A DNA stretch of 64,000 nucleotides from Selaginella moellendorffii (lineage: Eukaryota; Streptophyta; Lycopodiopsida; Selaginellales; Selaginellaceae). Positions 22,680 to 33,236 of this stretch are shown here, piece after piece. Position 1 is the first letter of the stretch. Every line of letters starts with the position of its first letter. The DNA is taken from contig NW_003314265.1 of NCBI RefSeq assembly GCF_000143415.4, positions 2,818,559 to 2,882,558 on the forward strand. The letters run 5' to 3'. The notes beneath the pieces were generated by a model. The model ran no database searches. It saw only the letters and a list, made by a program, of their open reading frames with translations, and had not been told where the DNA came from. Made by a program: the position numbers and the translations under genes.

Positions 22680-25070
22680 AAAGATGTTTATAGTTTATAA
22701 ACTTTCTAAAACACCTCCAAGTATATATTTAAATGTGTATAATTTATAACATTCTTAAATACATATTGCATGTTTCATATAAGTTGATTTGTGTTTTGGT
22801 ATGTCATTGACTAAAATAAGATGGTGTTTATTGGGAGGCGCTTTTGGCGCCTTCTTAGTCAATTTCATATTTCAGTCTCATTTAATTAAAGTTTTATATA
22901 AACATCTCCTATTCTATTTTATCTTTAATAGGTTTTGGCTTGTTGGAGCAAACATGCCACTAAAGAAGAGTACCACATAGTTTCTTGTACTTTATAAATC
23001 CATTTACTTTGAGGATTTGACAACTAAGATGCTGATAAGATCTTAACTCACAAGGTATTATGCTTTTGTGTCAAATTTCTAGAGGACAACTTCATCAGTT
23101 ATACAAATGTTCAATTTGGATGGGTGTTGGGATTTGGTTATTCTGAGGCAGAAAGGTACAAGAATAAATATTTAATAGGAAAAAGGAATGAAACAGAGGA
23201 AAAGTAATGAAAATTAGTGATAGTGGTACTAACAGTAAAAAATTTGATAGTGATTTCAACTTAGGTAGGTAAAAACAATTAAGAAGAAATATATAGAAAG
23301 GTTGATGTTTATATCTTAATTGAGGATGATCTTACTAGCGAGCAATTTTGGCTCATTTAGTGTTGCAAATTAACTTATAATTTGAAGAAGGTTTTAACAA
23401 ATGTATGGTTGTAACATTTTTTGGAAGGTACATATGTTTCTAACCTAAGTAAGATTCATGGCGACAAAATATATAAATTACTTAATACTAAACCAGTTCA
23501 CTATGTTTATTATCAAGTAACAAAAGTTTAAATGACTTCATCAGTTTCAAACCGTAGTATTTGAACCTAAGCAATCTCAACTATATGCAAATTTTAATTA
23601 TTAAGATTGAGTAGAAGAGTAGTTTGTTTTTGTTGTTGTTTCATATGTAGTAGTGAGGAGATAAGTTGGCACAAATCTAAATACTAGAACTAAATACTTA
23701 ATACTTTTAGTAAAAGAAAATAAACAATATACCTTATAAATCTCTACTTGAGTTTATCGTAGAGAAGTATCCATTCATTTTTATCTAGATTCTCATAATA
23801 TAAATGTTTAGTAGAACTTCAATACTTCAAAAACTTCTTCACTTTAGTTAAGCACTACTACTACACAAATAGAGCTTACAAACAATGCTACCATGTTAAA
23901 TTTTCTTATAAGTTTGAGTTTGTATTTGAGTGGATTTGCTATTGTAGACTCAACTATTATGTCTTTAGAAGTGCTAACCATTGTCATTTCCCCTTTTACA
24001 CACCAAACCACTATATTAGATTTGTTATGAATCTGAAGTAATATTTAGTGTTATCTCTAGTTCATGCAATTAAAAATTGGTTTACCACTTTTTTAGCTTT
24101 GTGTGGCCACTTAAATTAAAACTAGTAAGTACTACTAACTTCTTGTTAGGACTAATTTCATTTTTTGACATTCTATTTTTACAACATTATCAAATTAAGC
24201 ATACTATAAATTTGATATTAAACTAATAAATTTAACTTGATAGCAATATTAATTGTTTTTACAATATCCAGTAAGATAAGTATAAATAGTTTAAAATAAA
24301 ATATAAGTTGGAAAATATATACCTTTATATTTACAGGTTTGAGGCTCTAAAGTACAACACTTCATAATTAGAACCATTTGGAAAAAAATAGATATATAAA
24401 AATGCATAAATTCTTGGGAATGTTTGTTTCATAAAGTTTTTTTGAATTTTCACCAATTCTTATGCTTACAAATCCATCAACTAATGAAATTGGTTCAGGA
24501 GTCAAACAAGTACACATTAATTAATATTAATAACTAAGTATTTAAAACTAGTTGGAAAAAATAGTATTTATCACACTAGTGACTAATTTTTAGTTACAAA
24601 AAGTAGTACTTTTTTAAAATCTTGATTTTCATAAAGTGGACTTTAAATGCTATTTTGAATATCTATAGTTGTAACAAATTGCATTTTCTGAAAAATCATA
24701 ACAGATGATATTGTATTACTTGTATTTTTCACCTTATATCCTAAAATAAAAATAAAAAATTTAATTTAAATATAAATAATTTTATTTTAATAAACTTTAT
24801 TTTCGTTATTTAAATGTTTAAATTAAAATTAATTTTTATTTGATATTAAAGATCAGATAAGGTTTTTTTAAAATAAATTAAATTGCAGAAAGCATTTATT
24901 TTCAGTATAAAATGCACATATCTTTTCTAGAATAGAAAGGAGTGTATCGGTTCGAATCCTGGAACATCAAACCCTAAAAAGAAGATGGCTTGCCGCTCCC
25001 GATTCTCCTCTAGCGGCACCAGCTCAATCTTTCTCCACGGGTAAGCAAGGACAAAGAGGGAGCCAAAAAG
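22680..25070. other. AT-rich intergenic stretch
   Basis: No open frame with coding character, RNA gene or clear transposon end was found. AT-rich words shared with 15290-15420 and 53390-53480 occur near 22680-22760. Confidence 0.6.
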
Positions 25071-25188
25071 GGAAATGGCGCCACTGCGGTCTCTCCGTGC
25101 CCGAGGTAGAGCCTTCTTCTTCCTCCTCCTCGTCATCCGCGCTTCGTCCAGCAGCAGCCCTACTTCTTCTTCCTCCTCCCACTCACAA

Positions 25189-26229
25189 ATGGAGGAGGCG
25201 GTTTGGCACGCTCTCAGCCTCTTGCTCTTGCTCCTTGGCTGCGCATGCGGCGCCCTGGCGATCAGATGGCACTCGCTGATTTGCTGCTCCTCCTCCTCCG
25301 CCAAGAAAATGCCCTGCTCCGCCAAATTCGTATCGCCGCTCAAGCCCAGCGACGCCGCCACCAAGGTGGCGGCGGGCATCACCGCCAAGGCCGAGTTGTC
25401 CATGATGGAGCAGCTTGTGCCCGAGATCACTCACCACGTCCTGAGCTACCTGGATTTCAAGAGCTTGTGCTGCATGTCCATGACCAATGTGGCCATGAGG
25501 AAGGCCGCGAACGACGAGAGCGCCTGGAAGTCCCTCTATCACAAGGTTTTCTCTTGTAAGCTTTGCTCTCGAGAGTTTTGATAGCGTTTCTCTGGTGTGG
25601 CCTTGGCAGGATTGGAATCCCGAGCAGCAAAACATCGTCCCCCCGCACGGCTGGAAGGCCTACTACGCCGTAACCAAGGCCGTCGCGGAAGCCAACCGGG
25701 CTTTCTACAACAAGTTCAAGGCAAAGTCTCTGCGAGGGATGGGGCAAATGTGGCTCCACGCGGATTACGTGAAGTGTATCCATCCTGGTGGTGAGCTTAT
25801 ATCAGGGTACAGTATCCCAGCGTTTCTCGAGAAGAAAAAAAACACAGAAAGGCCAAAGGAAAAAAAAAAAAAAAAAACCAGTTTTTCTTTCGTTTGGTTT
25901 CTCGTTTTCGCTAGTGTTTTTCTTGTTTTGTTTTTTACCTTTGGTTTTCACTCGTGCGTTTTGATGGTTCCAGGTTTGATGCGGTGATGGAGAACTGGCG
26001 CTTGGTGTTCAACTGCAGCCAAAGGTACGATTTCGAGCTCCAGGATGTCAAAGTCCGTGTGAGTGGTGACATGGCCTGGGTGACGAGCAAAGCTTTTGTA
26101 AATGCGTCTGTGGAGCCTCTCTTGTCTACAAATTGTTACGAGCGCCACGACCAGCAGTGGTATGTGGTGCATCACCATTGCTCCCCGCAGCTTGACTTTG
26201 CTTTCCCTGACTACGGTATGTTTAGCTAG
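25189..26229 (+). CDS. F-box protein, SKIP8-like
   Basis: Three exons, 25189-25545, 25610-25806 and 25974-26229, give 269 residues. An N-terminal hydrophobic helix (WHALSLLLLLLGCACGAL) is followed by an F-box (QLVPEITHHVLSYLDFKSLC ... WKSLYHKDW). The C-terminal half (FDAVMENWRLVFNCS, VSGDMAWVTSKAFVN, QWYVVHHHCSP) looks like a SnoaL/NTF2-type fold. That order is typical of plant SKIP8. The F-box would bind SKP1/ASK in an SCF ubiquitin ligase; the client is unknown. In-frame translation could start at 25075, but that stretch is Ser-rich from CT repeats and looks like 5' leader. The last codons overlap a possible donor (GACTACG-GTATGT), so a further 3' exon cannot be excluded. Confidence 0.85.
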
Positions 26230-26489
26230 CTGAGGTGGTGCTAAGTATTTTTCTCCCTCCCGTCGCAATGAAAGGTGTATATATTGTGAGATCCAGGCAG
26301 CCCAGAAAAAGAAGGAAAAAAAAAAACAAGCCTTTTTTTCCCTCTCGTGTTTTCAGTCTGTCATGCAAGTTGAGTTTATTTTTTCAATGCCATGCTTTGC
26401 GAGAGTTTAGTTTCACTCTCGTCATACGTCCTTGGTGAAACCAAAGCTACGATGGATGGTAAGGGAGCTCCTCCGTTTTCTTCTTACTT

Positions 26490-26995
26490 CCAGAAGCTGC
26501 GATTGAATTTATCAATTATTTTGATGAATGGTAAGTGTTTTCCAGGACTTATTTGAGATCCTCACCATGACGAGCTCCTTTTTGTGCCATAAGTTGCGAT
26601 CTGAATCGATCAATAGCTTCAGTGGATGGTAAGCGTTTTCCAGGATTCATTTGAGATTATCACCTCCTCTTTCTTTTTACTTCCAGAAGCTGCGATTGAA
26701 TCGATCAATAGCTTCAGTGAATGGTAGGTGTTTTCCAGGATTTATTGAGATCATCACCATGACGAGCTCCTCCTTTTTTTTCCTTCCAGAAGCTGCAATT
26801 GAATCGATCAATAGCTTTAGTGGATGGTAAGTGTTTTCCAGGATTTATTCGTGATCGTCACCATGACGAGCTCCTCTTTTATTACTTCCAGAAGCTGCGC
26901 GATAGATGCAATACAAGCCGATCCTCAAATCTGGGAGTGGCTTTGCGATTCCACCACCACCAGTGACGACGAGTCCTTACAAGACAGTTAAGGTA
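26490..26995 (+). repeat. Tandem exon-like cassettes of about 100 bp
   Basis: A 35-40 bp unit AAGCTGCGATTGAATCGATC plus AATAGCTTCAGTGGATG occurs near 26493, 26591, 26686 and 26789, with a divergent fifth start at 26891. Each unit is preceded by a pyrimidine tract with CCAG and followed by GTAAGTGTTTTCC, that is, bounded by acceptor- and donor-like sites. The last unit leads into a frame ending WEWLCDSTTTSDDES and a stop near 26990. It may be the remains of an alternative 3' end of the SKIP8-like gene or an unrelated gene. From 27000 to 27600 I see nothing else. Confidence 0.5.
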
Positions 26996-27680
26996 CTTTT
27001 TTTTTCCTTTCTTTCTGTCATGGGACGAGGAGAGATCTAATGCGAGCCAGTTTTTATTATCCAGGCCAGTAAGCAGCGAATGCGTGAGTGCCAGATTTAA
27101 CAGAGCTTTGGCATTGTTTTTACGAGGCCATGCTGCTCACGCTGATGGAATGGAAAATCCTAAAAACTCTTATTCCAGGTAAGTAGTTGCTCTGTGCAAA
27201 ATGAAGGAGATGCTTACAAAAGAGTTTGGCTTTTGGCACATTTACTAGCCATAACCCCAGCTTTGGCAAATTTATTAGCAATAAAATGACAAGCCTTTGG
27301 AAGCTCACAAGCAAAATGCCAACTTTCCCAACCGGGCTACCCAACAACAGCGAGACATTTGCATATTTGCGGTAAGAAATTAAAACTGGTGACAAAGGGA
27401 TGAGATCCTGCAACGCAGCCAGCCAGTGCTCAAATGATTCTCTTTGGTTTTTTTTCTTTATCTTTTTTCTTCAAGGAATTTCAATTTTTTTCTCTCCAAG
27501 TTTGTGCTTGTTTTGATCTTGTAAACTTGGAGGGACCAAGTGAGAGTTAACATGATCGATCCATTTGGATCACTGAAAAGTATGAGCCTAGAATGCTAAC
27601 AACGATTAAAACACATCTTTGGAAAAGAATGCTGCTTGCTTGCTTGACTGCTGGCCGGACTGCATGGAGGAACTTTGGTG

Positions 27681-29947
27681 TCAGAAGATCGGACATGGAT
27701 GATCCGCCGCCACAGCCCCCAGCGGCTTGCAATCGTGCTCGCATTGGAGCTGCGTCGCGCCGGGCATGCTGCTCCAGCACGGCGATAGATCCCAGCAGCT
27801 GGGGCCTCCAAACAACTGGCTCGTGGGATCGCCAAAGAATCCCAGCGCCGCCGCTGGATGATGCTCCAGGGGATCCATGGAGTCGGCATTGCAAAGGAAC
27901 GGGAGGAGCGTCGCGGAGGAGGCGGCGACGCTGGCGGAGGTCGTGGCGGCGCTGGGGACGTCTGGCGGCGGCGGTGGCGGCTGGTCGGGCCAATCCAAGT
28001 TGAGCGGGAGCGAATCAGACCGCGCAAAATCCAGCAGTGTGGAGATCTCCTCGTCCGTATAGGTGACTGAGGCGGTGGCGGCGGCGGCGACAGTGGTGGC
28101 GGCGGCCCCCTCGGAGCCGACAGTTATGGTCGACAAGCCGTTCTCGTTCTTCGCGACTGCCAAGAACAGAGGAATAGAAACTTCGCGTAAAAACAAATCT
28201 AAAACAGAGAGAAGAAATGAGATGAGATTCACTCACGGATTGGAGGTTGCTCCACCGAGACCGATTGATCATCCCAGTGGTGCCGCTGCTGCTGCTGGAG
28301 GTGATTCCCGGTGATGGATTCCTCGCTGTAAACGCAGCACTGTGGCGGCGGCGGCGAGGCTGCCAGGATCTCGTCCCCCCATTTCTGGAACTGATCGTCC
28401 ATTGGATCCGGTTCCTCGCGGCAGTTATCGTCCACGTCATCGATCCCGCCCTCGTCCGGCGGCGTGAAGATCATCAACTCGCGCTGCTGCCTGGCGGCCA
28501 GGAGCTTCGCGTGATCGTCAGCCGAATTGTCGGCCGCCGCCGCCATTCCGCGCTGCGCCACCGAGCAATGCTCGTCCTGGATGAGATGATCCTGGTGGTG
28601 CAGGAACATGAGTGGATCATTGCCGGCGGAGGCGGAGTTGCTGCCGCTGCCATCCATCATCCTGGCCTCCTGGAGCAGCGCCTCGAGGAGCATTGATCCG
28701 GCGGCACTGGCGGTGGTGGTGGCGGCGGTACCGCTTGCGGTGGTGTTGGATCCCAGGCTCGAGTACATGGGCGATGGATCCAAGGCGCCTCCAGTGGCAC
28801 CGGACAACTGGTCGGCCAGGCAGCGCTGCTGGGGCGGCATTTGCTGGTGTTGGTGGTGGTGGCCGATAAACATCTTTGCCGGCGACGAGGCTTGGTCGAA
28901 TCCTTTGTGGGGATACTCGCCGCCATAGCCGTGGTGGTAGAAGAGCTCCAGGCCGTGGTTCCCGGACTCGCGGAGCCGCTTGGAGGAGGCCCGGCGGAGG
29001 ATGATCGGGCTGCCGCCACTCCCCACGCCGCCACCGCCGTGGTTGCTGCCGGCGCCCAGGTGATGGATGTACTGCTGGTGATCGAATTGCTGCTGCTGCT
29101 GCTGGAAATTGCCGATGCCGCCATGGAGATTCGCCAGGTTGACGTGCGCGCGAAGGTTGCTCACGGCGGCTGTCGGGCTAGCGGCGGCAGCGGCGTGATC
29201 GTCGGAGGGGTTGTCCCCCGCCGCCGCGGAGTGATCGGCGAAGATGCTGCTGGCGGCGTAGCCGGGAGCGTCCGGCGGGGGCGTGGATGCGGTCGCCACC
29301 ACCATGCTGTGGACGTCCGAGGGATAGACGGGCAGCCCCGCGCGAAGTCGCCGCTTGATCCTCGTGTTCCAGTAGTTCTTGATCTCGTTGTCCGTGCGCC
29401 CGGGAAGCTGGAGGAAGAAACAGGGGATGCAGTGAGATGGATCGCGCAATGCGGGTAGCGATCGGGACGATCAGGCAAGCAGAATTGGAGGGGATTTTCA
29501 AGGCAGGATAGGAGAATTGGAGAAGAGGATGGAGGATCAAGCACAAGAGGAGAATTCCAGGGAAATTGAGATGGCAGGATGGAAGAATTGGAGGAGATCA
29601 ACCAGAGGAGGACGATGGATCCATACCTGGGCGGCCATGCGAGCCCATTTGTTGCCGAGCTTGGCGTGGAGCTCGATGATGAGGCGCTCCTCGTCGGGGG
29701 TGAAGGCGCCCTTCTTGAGGTTGGGGCGGAGGTGATTGGCCCAGCGGAGGCGGCAGCTCTTGCCGCAGCGCGAGAGGCCCGAGTGCTTCTGGACGTTGTT
29801 CCAATTGCCCTCGCCGTGCTTGCTCACGTAGGCCACCAGGATCGCGTCCTCTGCCGACGTCCACGGTCCCTTCTTGAGCGCCGCCGCCGCCGCCGCCGCT
29901 GCTGCTGCCGCCGCCGCTGATGAGGATGACGATGAAACCGCTTCCAT
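27681..29947 (-). CDS. R2R3-MYB transcription factor, GAMYB-like
   Basis: Three exons on the minus strand, 29627-29947, 28237-29407 and 27681-28156, give 655 residues. After a Ser/Ala run come the R2 repeat (KKGPWTSAEDAILVAYV ... SCRLRWANHLRP) and R3 (KKGAFTPDEERLIIELHAKL ... RTDNEIKNYWNTRIKRR), each with the regular Trp pattern. RAGLPVYPSDV directly after R3 marks the GAMYB subgroup, which mediates gibberellin responses in anther and spore development (family knowledge). The rest is Gln/His/Ala/Gly-rich; a conserved-looking C-terminal part has TYTDEEISTLLDFARSDSL. An upstream in-frame ATG at 30025 would add 26 residues. The miR159 target of seed-plant GAMYBs encodes ELPSxQ; the nearest match here encodes LELFYHH (around 28940) and is imperfect. 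Nuclear DNA-binding activator is the expected role. Confidence 0.9.
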
Positions 29948-30164
29948 CCCGCGCGGAGGTCCAAGAAAGGTCCCCCTTCCAGCCCCACTTCCCCGGTGTA
30001 CATACCCCCCGCGCGCGCGCTCCACGTGGCATCAGACGTGGACAACTCCACGTGGTCATCCACCTGGACGACCCATCATCCCTTGGGATATTCCGTGAGG
30101 GCGAATAATTTACTTTTTCGCCTGTTTGAAAATATGCTGTTTCCCTCCAAAACGTTAGGGCTTT

Positions 30165-31021
30165 ATGGGTCGCGCAGTGAGGTAGGGCTATGGTTTTGTG
30201 ATCGATCGAGCGATGGACTCTCTCCTCCTGGCCCAGGCATCCCGAGATTGTATGGGCTCAGCGCTCCGACAAGCTCTTCCTCACCGTGGAGCTGCCCGAT
30301 GCCGTGGATCCCAGCGTCGAGCTCCAGCCGGATGGGAGATTTGTGTTCCGCGCCGCCGCCGCTGATTCCGCCCCCTACGAGGCGAGCCTGGAGCTGTATG
30401 GAAGCGTTAGTGTAGAGGTTTGCTCGTTTCTTCTTTTGTTTATGCCTCGATTGATTGATCTTTCTTGTGCGTGGCTTTGCTCATGAGTTTGATTTGATTT
30501 TCGTGGCTGGATTTGATATCCCAGGAGAGCAAAGTCAACGTTGGATCCAGACACACGCTTTGCATCATCCACAAGCAAGAACAGGGGTGGTGGAAGCGGC
30601 TGCTCAAGTCGGAGGGGAAAATGCCTCCTTACGTGAAGGTGGACTGGAACAAGTGGATTGATGAAGACGAAGAAGCTGACTCCAAGGGCCACGGTATTTG
30701 TTTATTCCTTCTCTTCTTCATTCGTGACTATAGAGCTGATTTCCTTTGACTTTTTCTCTTGTGTTTCCAATGGCTAGACACATTCAGTCTCGCCCGCAAG
30801 GGAGCTTCCTCTTCCTGGGTACGTAATTCTCTCGTTCGTGACTCCATTGCTATACTCAACGCTTTTCCTTTTGTCACAAACCAGGATCACCATTTCAACA
30901 CCGAAGCTGATGGCGAGGATGAAGAGGGGATGCTTTGTAAGTCTCTAAGCTCTTGCTGTGCTGCTAATGAATGACTTATCTATCTTGTCCAGATCTTCCA
31001 GAACTAGAAAAGGAGGCCTAG
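30165..31021 (+). CDS. HSP90 co-chaperone p23-like
   Basis: Six exons are inferred: 30165-30181, 30237-30417, 30525-30693, 30778-30818, 30885-30936 and 30993-31021, total 162 residues. The CS domain is evident: HPEIVWAQRSDKLFLTVELPD, LELYGSV, ESKVNVGSRHTLC and WWKRLLKSEGK, then VDWNKWIDEDEE. This matches plant p23, which binds the ATP-closed form of HSP90 and slows ATP hydrolysis in client folding. The C-terminus is acidic, as usual. The 17-nt first exon (Met-Gly-Arg-Ala-Val-Arg) is deduced because no ATG precedes HPEIV in frame and a CCCAG acceptor sits exactly there. All junction phases fit. It is short for the family but complete. Confidence 0.88.
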
Positions 31022-31128
31022 CGACTTGTGACTACGTATATGAGTCGAGACTGTCCTCGTTTGCAGCTAAGTTCTTTCGTTTAAAAACTTGGAACTTCTC
31101 CAGGGTCTGGCCTTTTCGAGCATGACTG

Positions 31129-33108
31129 ATGAAGAGGATGAGCAACAGGAGCGATTGCATCCAGCTGATGCAGTCTTGCAGCTCTCTGTCCGGTGCCAAG
31201 CAAATCCATGCCCTGCTTCAGACGATCGCCCCGTCGAGCGACACCATGCTGTGGAACATGTTGGTCCAGCTCTACGGCCGATGCGGCAGCGTCCACCTCG
31301 CCCGCCAAAGCTTCGACCACATTGCTTCCAAAGATTCCGTGTCGTGGAGCACCCTGGTATCGGCATATGCCCGAAACGGGCATCTCGAGGAGGCCAAGGA
31401 AACTTTCGACAAGATGCCAGAGAAGAATACGGTTGCGTGGACTGCCATGCTGGCGGCATTCGCCCAGCACGGCCACGTGGACAGCGCCCGGGCGTTGTTT
31501 GATTCCATGCCCGTCCAGGATCTGGTCACATGGAATGCCATGCTGGCGGCATATGCCCAAAACGGGTATCTGGAGAAAGCACTGGAGCTCTTTAGTGCCA
31601 TGCCGTTGTGGAATCTAGTGTCGTGCAACACGATGCTGGCAGCATATTGGCAAAACGGGCATCTAGACCTGGCAAAGAATCTGTTTGAGGAGATGTTGCA
31701 CCACAACCTGGTGTCGTGGAACACGATGCTAGCGGCGTATTCACAGAATGGGCATTTGGAAGATGGTAAGCATCTCTTTGATGCAATGCCGCTGCTGGAC
31801 CTTGTTTCATGGAACACAGTGCTCTCGGCTTATTTCCAGAATGGCTATTCAGAAGAAGGATTGGCGATATTTGATTTGATGCCCGAGTGGAACATCATCT
31901 CTGAGAATGCCGTGCTCGCTTCACACGCACAGAGTGGCGATTTGGACGCAGCAAAGCGAGTGTTTGATTCGATGCGCCAGAGGAATCTTGTCTCATGGAA
32001 CTCGATGCTCTCGGCTTATGCTAACAGGAGCAAAGTTGACGAAGCTAAGAAAACTTTCGATTCAATGCCACAGAGGAATCTTGTGTCTTGGAACGCGATA
32101 CTTTCTGCTAATGCCCAAAACGGGCGTTTGCAGGATGCCAAAGATTTGTATGTAGAGACTCCCCTCGTGAATTCAGTATCTCGCAATGCAATTCTTTCTG
32201 TACATACGCAATGTGGGGATTTAGAGCAGGCCAGATACCTGTACGAAAGCACGCCGTACCAGGACATGGTATCGTCCATCGTTATGGTTGCAGCATATGC
32301 CGCTAGTGGGTATTTGGAAGAATCCAAGCGCTTGTTTGAATCTATGCCGGTACAAAACCTGGTGTCAACTACCGCGCTGTTGACCGCATATTCCCAGAAC
32401 GGGCATCTTGACGTGGCCGAGCAGCTCTTCTACGATATGCCACACAGGAACCTTGTGACGTGGAATTCCATGCTCTCGGCATATTCCCAGAACGGGCATT
32501 TTAAGCAAGCAGCGAAGTTCTTTGATGCACTGCCAGAGAGGGATGTGGTGTCGTGGAGTGCAATCCTGGCCGCCCACTCCCACAACCGGCAGTCATCCCA
32601 GGCGTTGGATGCGTTTGGTGTGATGAAGACCGAGGAATATCCCGACCCTTCATGCTTTGTATCGGTACTTGTTGCTTGTAGCCATGGCGGCAAAGCTTCT
32701 CTAGGGAGGAATCTATTCTCCTCGATGATTGTAGACTATGCCCTAACTCCCTCAAGGCAGCATTTTTGCTGCATGGTAGATCTCTTGAGCAGATCCGGGC
32801 ATCTGGAAGATGCCGAGATCCTCATCACGGAGATGCCCTGCGCTCCCACTGGCCCCGAGTGGAGATGCCTTCTCTCGGCATCTCGCGGCTCCAACGGCGG
32901 GGATGACCCAGGGAGTGTGGCGTCGCGCGTCATGAGCTTGGACGGGGAAGATTCCGCGGCATATGTCCTGCTTGCCAGCACATACTCCAACAAGCAAAAG
33001 AAGGAAATGGCCGCCGCCGAGATTCGAGCCCGGGACCTCTGCCAAAGCGACGAACGTTTTCTTCCTTGTCCGGCATTAAAAGTGACACCGCCTCCTTCGA
33101 AAGAATAA
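31129..33108 (+). CDS. PPR protein, PLS-like, no DYW domain
   Basis: A single 659-residue frame contains about 16 to 18 repeats of roughly 31 residues, e.g. LVSWNTMLAAYSQNGHLEDG, mostly of the short S type. The end has an E-like region (HFCCMVDLLSRSGHLEDAEI, TGPEWRCLLSA) and no DYW cytidine-deaminase domain. Such proteins bind single-stranded RNA base by base in mitochondria or plastids, usually for C-to-U or U-to-C editing, and would need a partner for deamination. No clear transit peptide is seen; the N-terminus (MKRMSNRSDCIQLMQSC) is short, and a 5' exon may be missing. There is no intron, as usual for lycophyte PPR genes. It starts 107 bp after the p23 stop. Confidence 0.9.
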   Translation: MKRMSNRSDCIQLMQSCSSLSGAKQIHALLQTIAPSSDTMLWNMLVQLYGRCGSVHLARQSFDHIASKDSVSWSTLVSAYARNGHLEEAKETFDKMPEKNTVAWTAMLAAFAQHGHVDSARALFDSMPVQDLVTWNAMLAAYAQNGYLEKALELFSAMPLWNLVSCNTMLAAYWQNGHLDLAKNLFEEMLHHNLVSWNTMLAAYSQNGHLEDGKHLFDAMPLLDLVSWNTVLSAYFQNGYSEEGLAIFDLMPEWNIISENAVLASHAQSGDLDAAKRVFDSMRQRNLVSWNSMLSAYANRSKVDEAKKTFDSMPQRNLVSWNAILSANAQNGRLQDAKDLYVETPLVNSVSRNAILSVHTQCGDLEQARYLYESTPYQDMVSSIVMVAAYAASGYLEESKRLFESMPVQNLVSTTALLTAYSQNGHLDVAEQLFYDMPHRNLVTWNSMLSAYSQNGHFKQAAKFFDALPERDVVSWSAILAAHSHNRQSSQALDAFGVMKTEEYPDPSCFVSVLVACSHGGKASLGRNLFSSMIVDYALTPSRQHFCCMVDLLSRSGHLEDAEILITEMPCAPTGPEWRCLLSASRGSNGGDDPGSVASRVMSLDGEDSAAYVLLASTYSNKQKKEMAAAEIRARDLCQSDERFLPCPALKVTPPPSKE

Positions 33109-33236
33109 GAGCGCCACTTTGTGTTCGTCCCATTCTTTCTTCGTCTTGCTGGCTCTGGCGCGCTAGGGTTTGTCCGATTCCATCGCGAGCGGCGAATTCT
33201 GTCCGTCACAGGTAGGCTGCATTGGCCGGCGCGACG

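Noticed and set aside
28247-29458. Open frames on the plus strand opposite the MYB gene
   Set aside because: They are antisense shadows of GC-rich, repeat-rich coding sequence with no motif.
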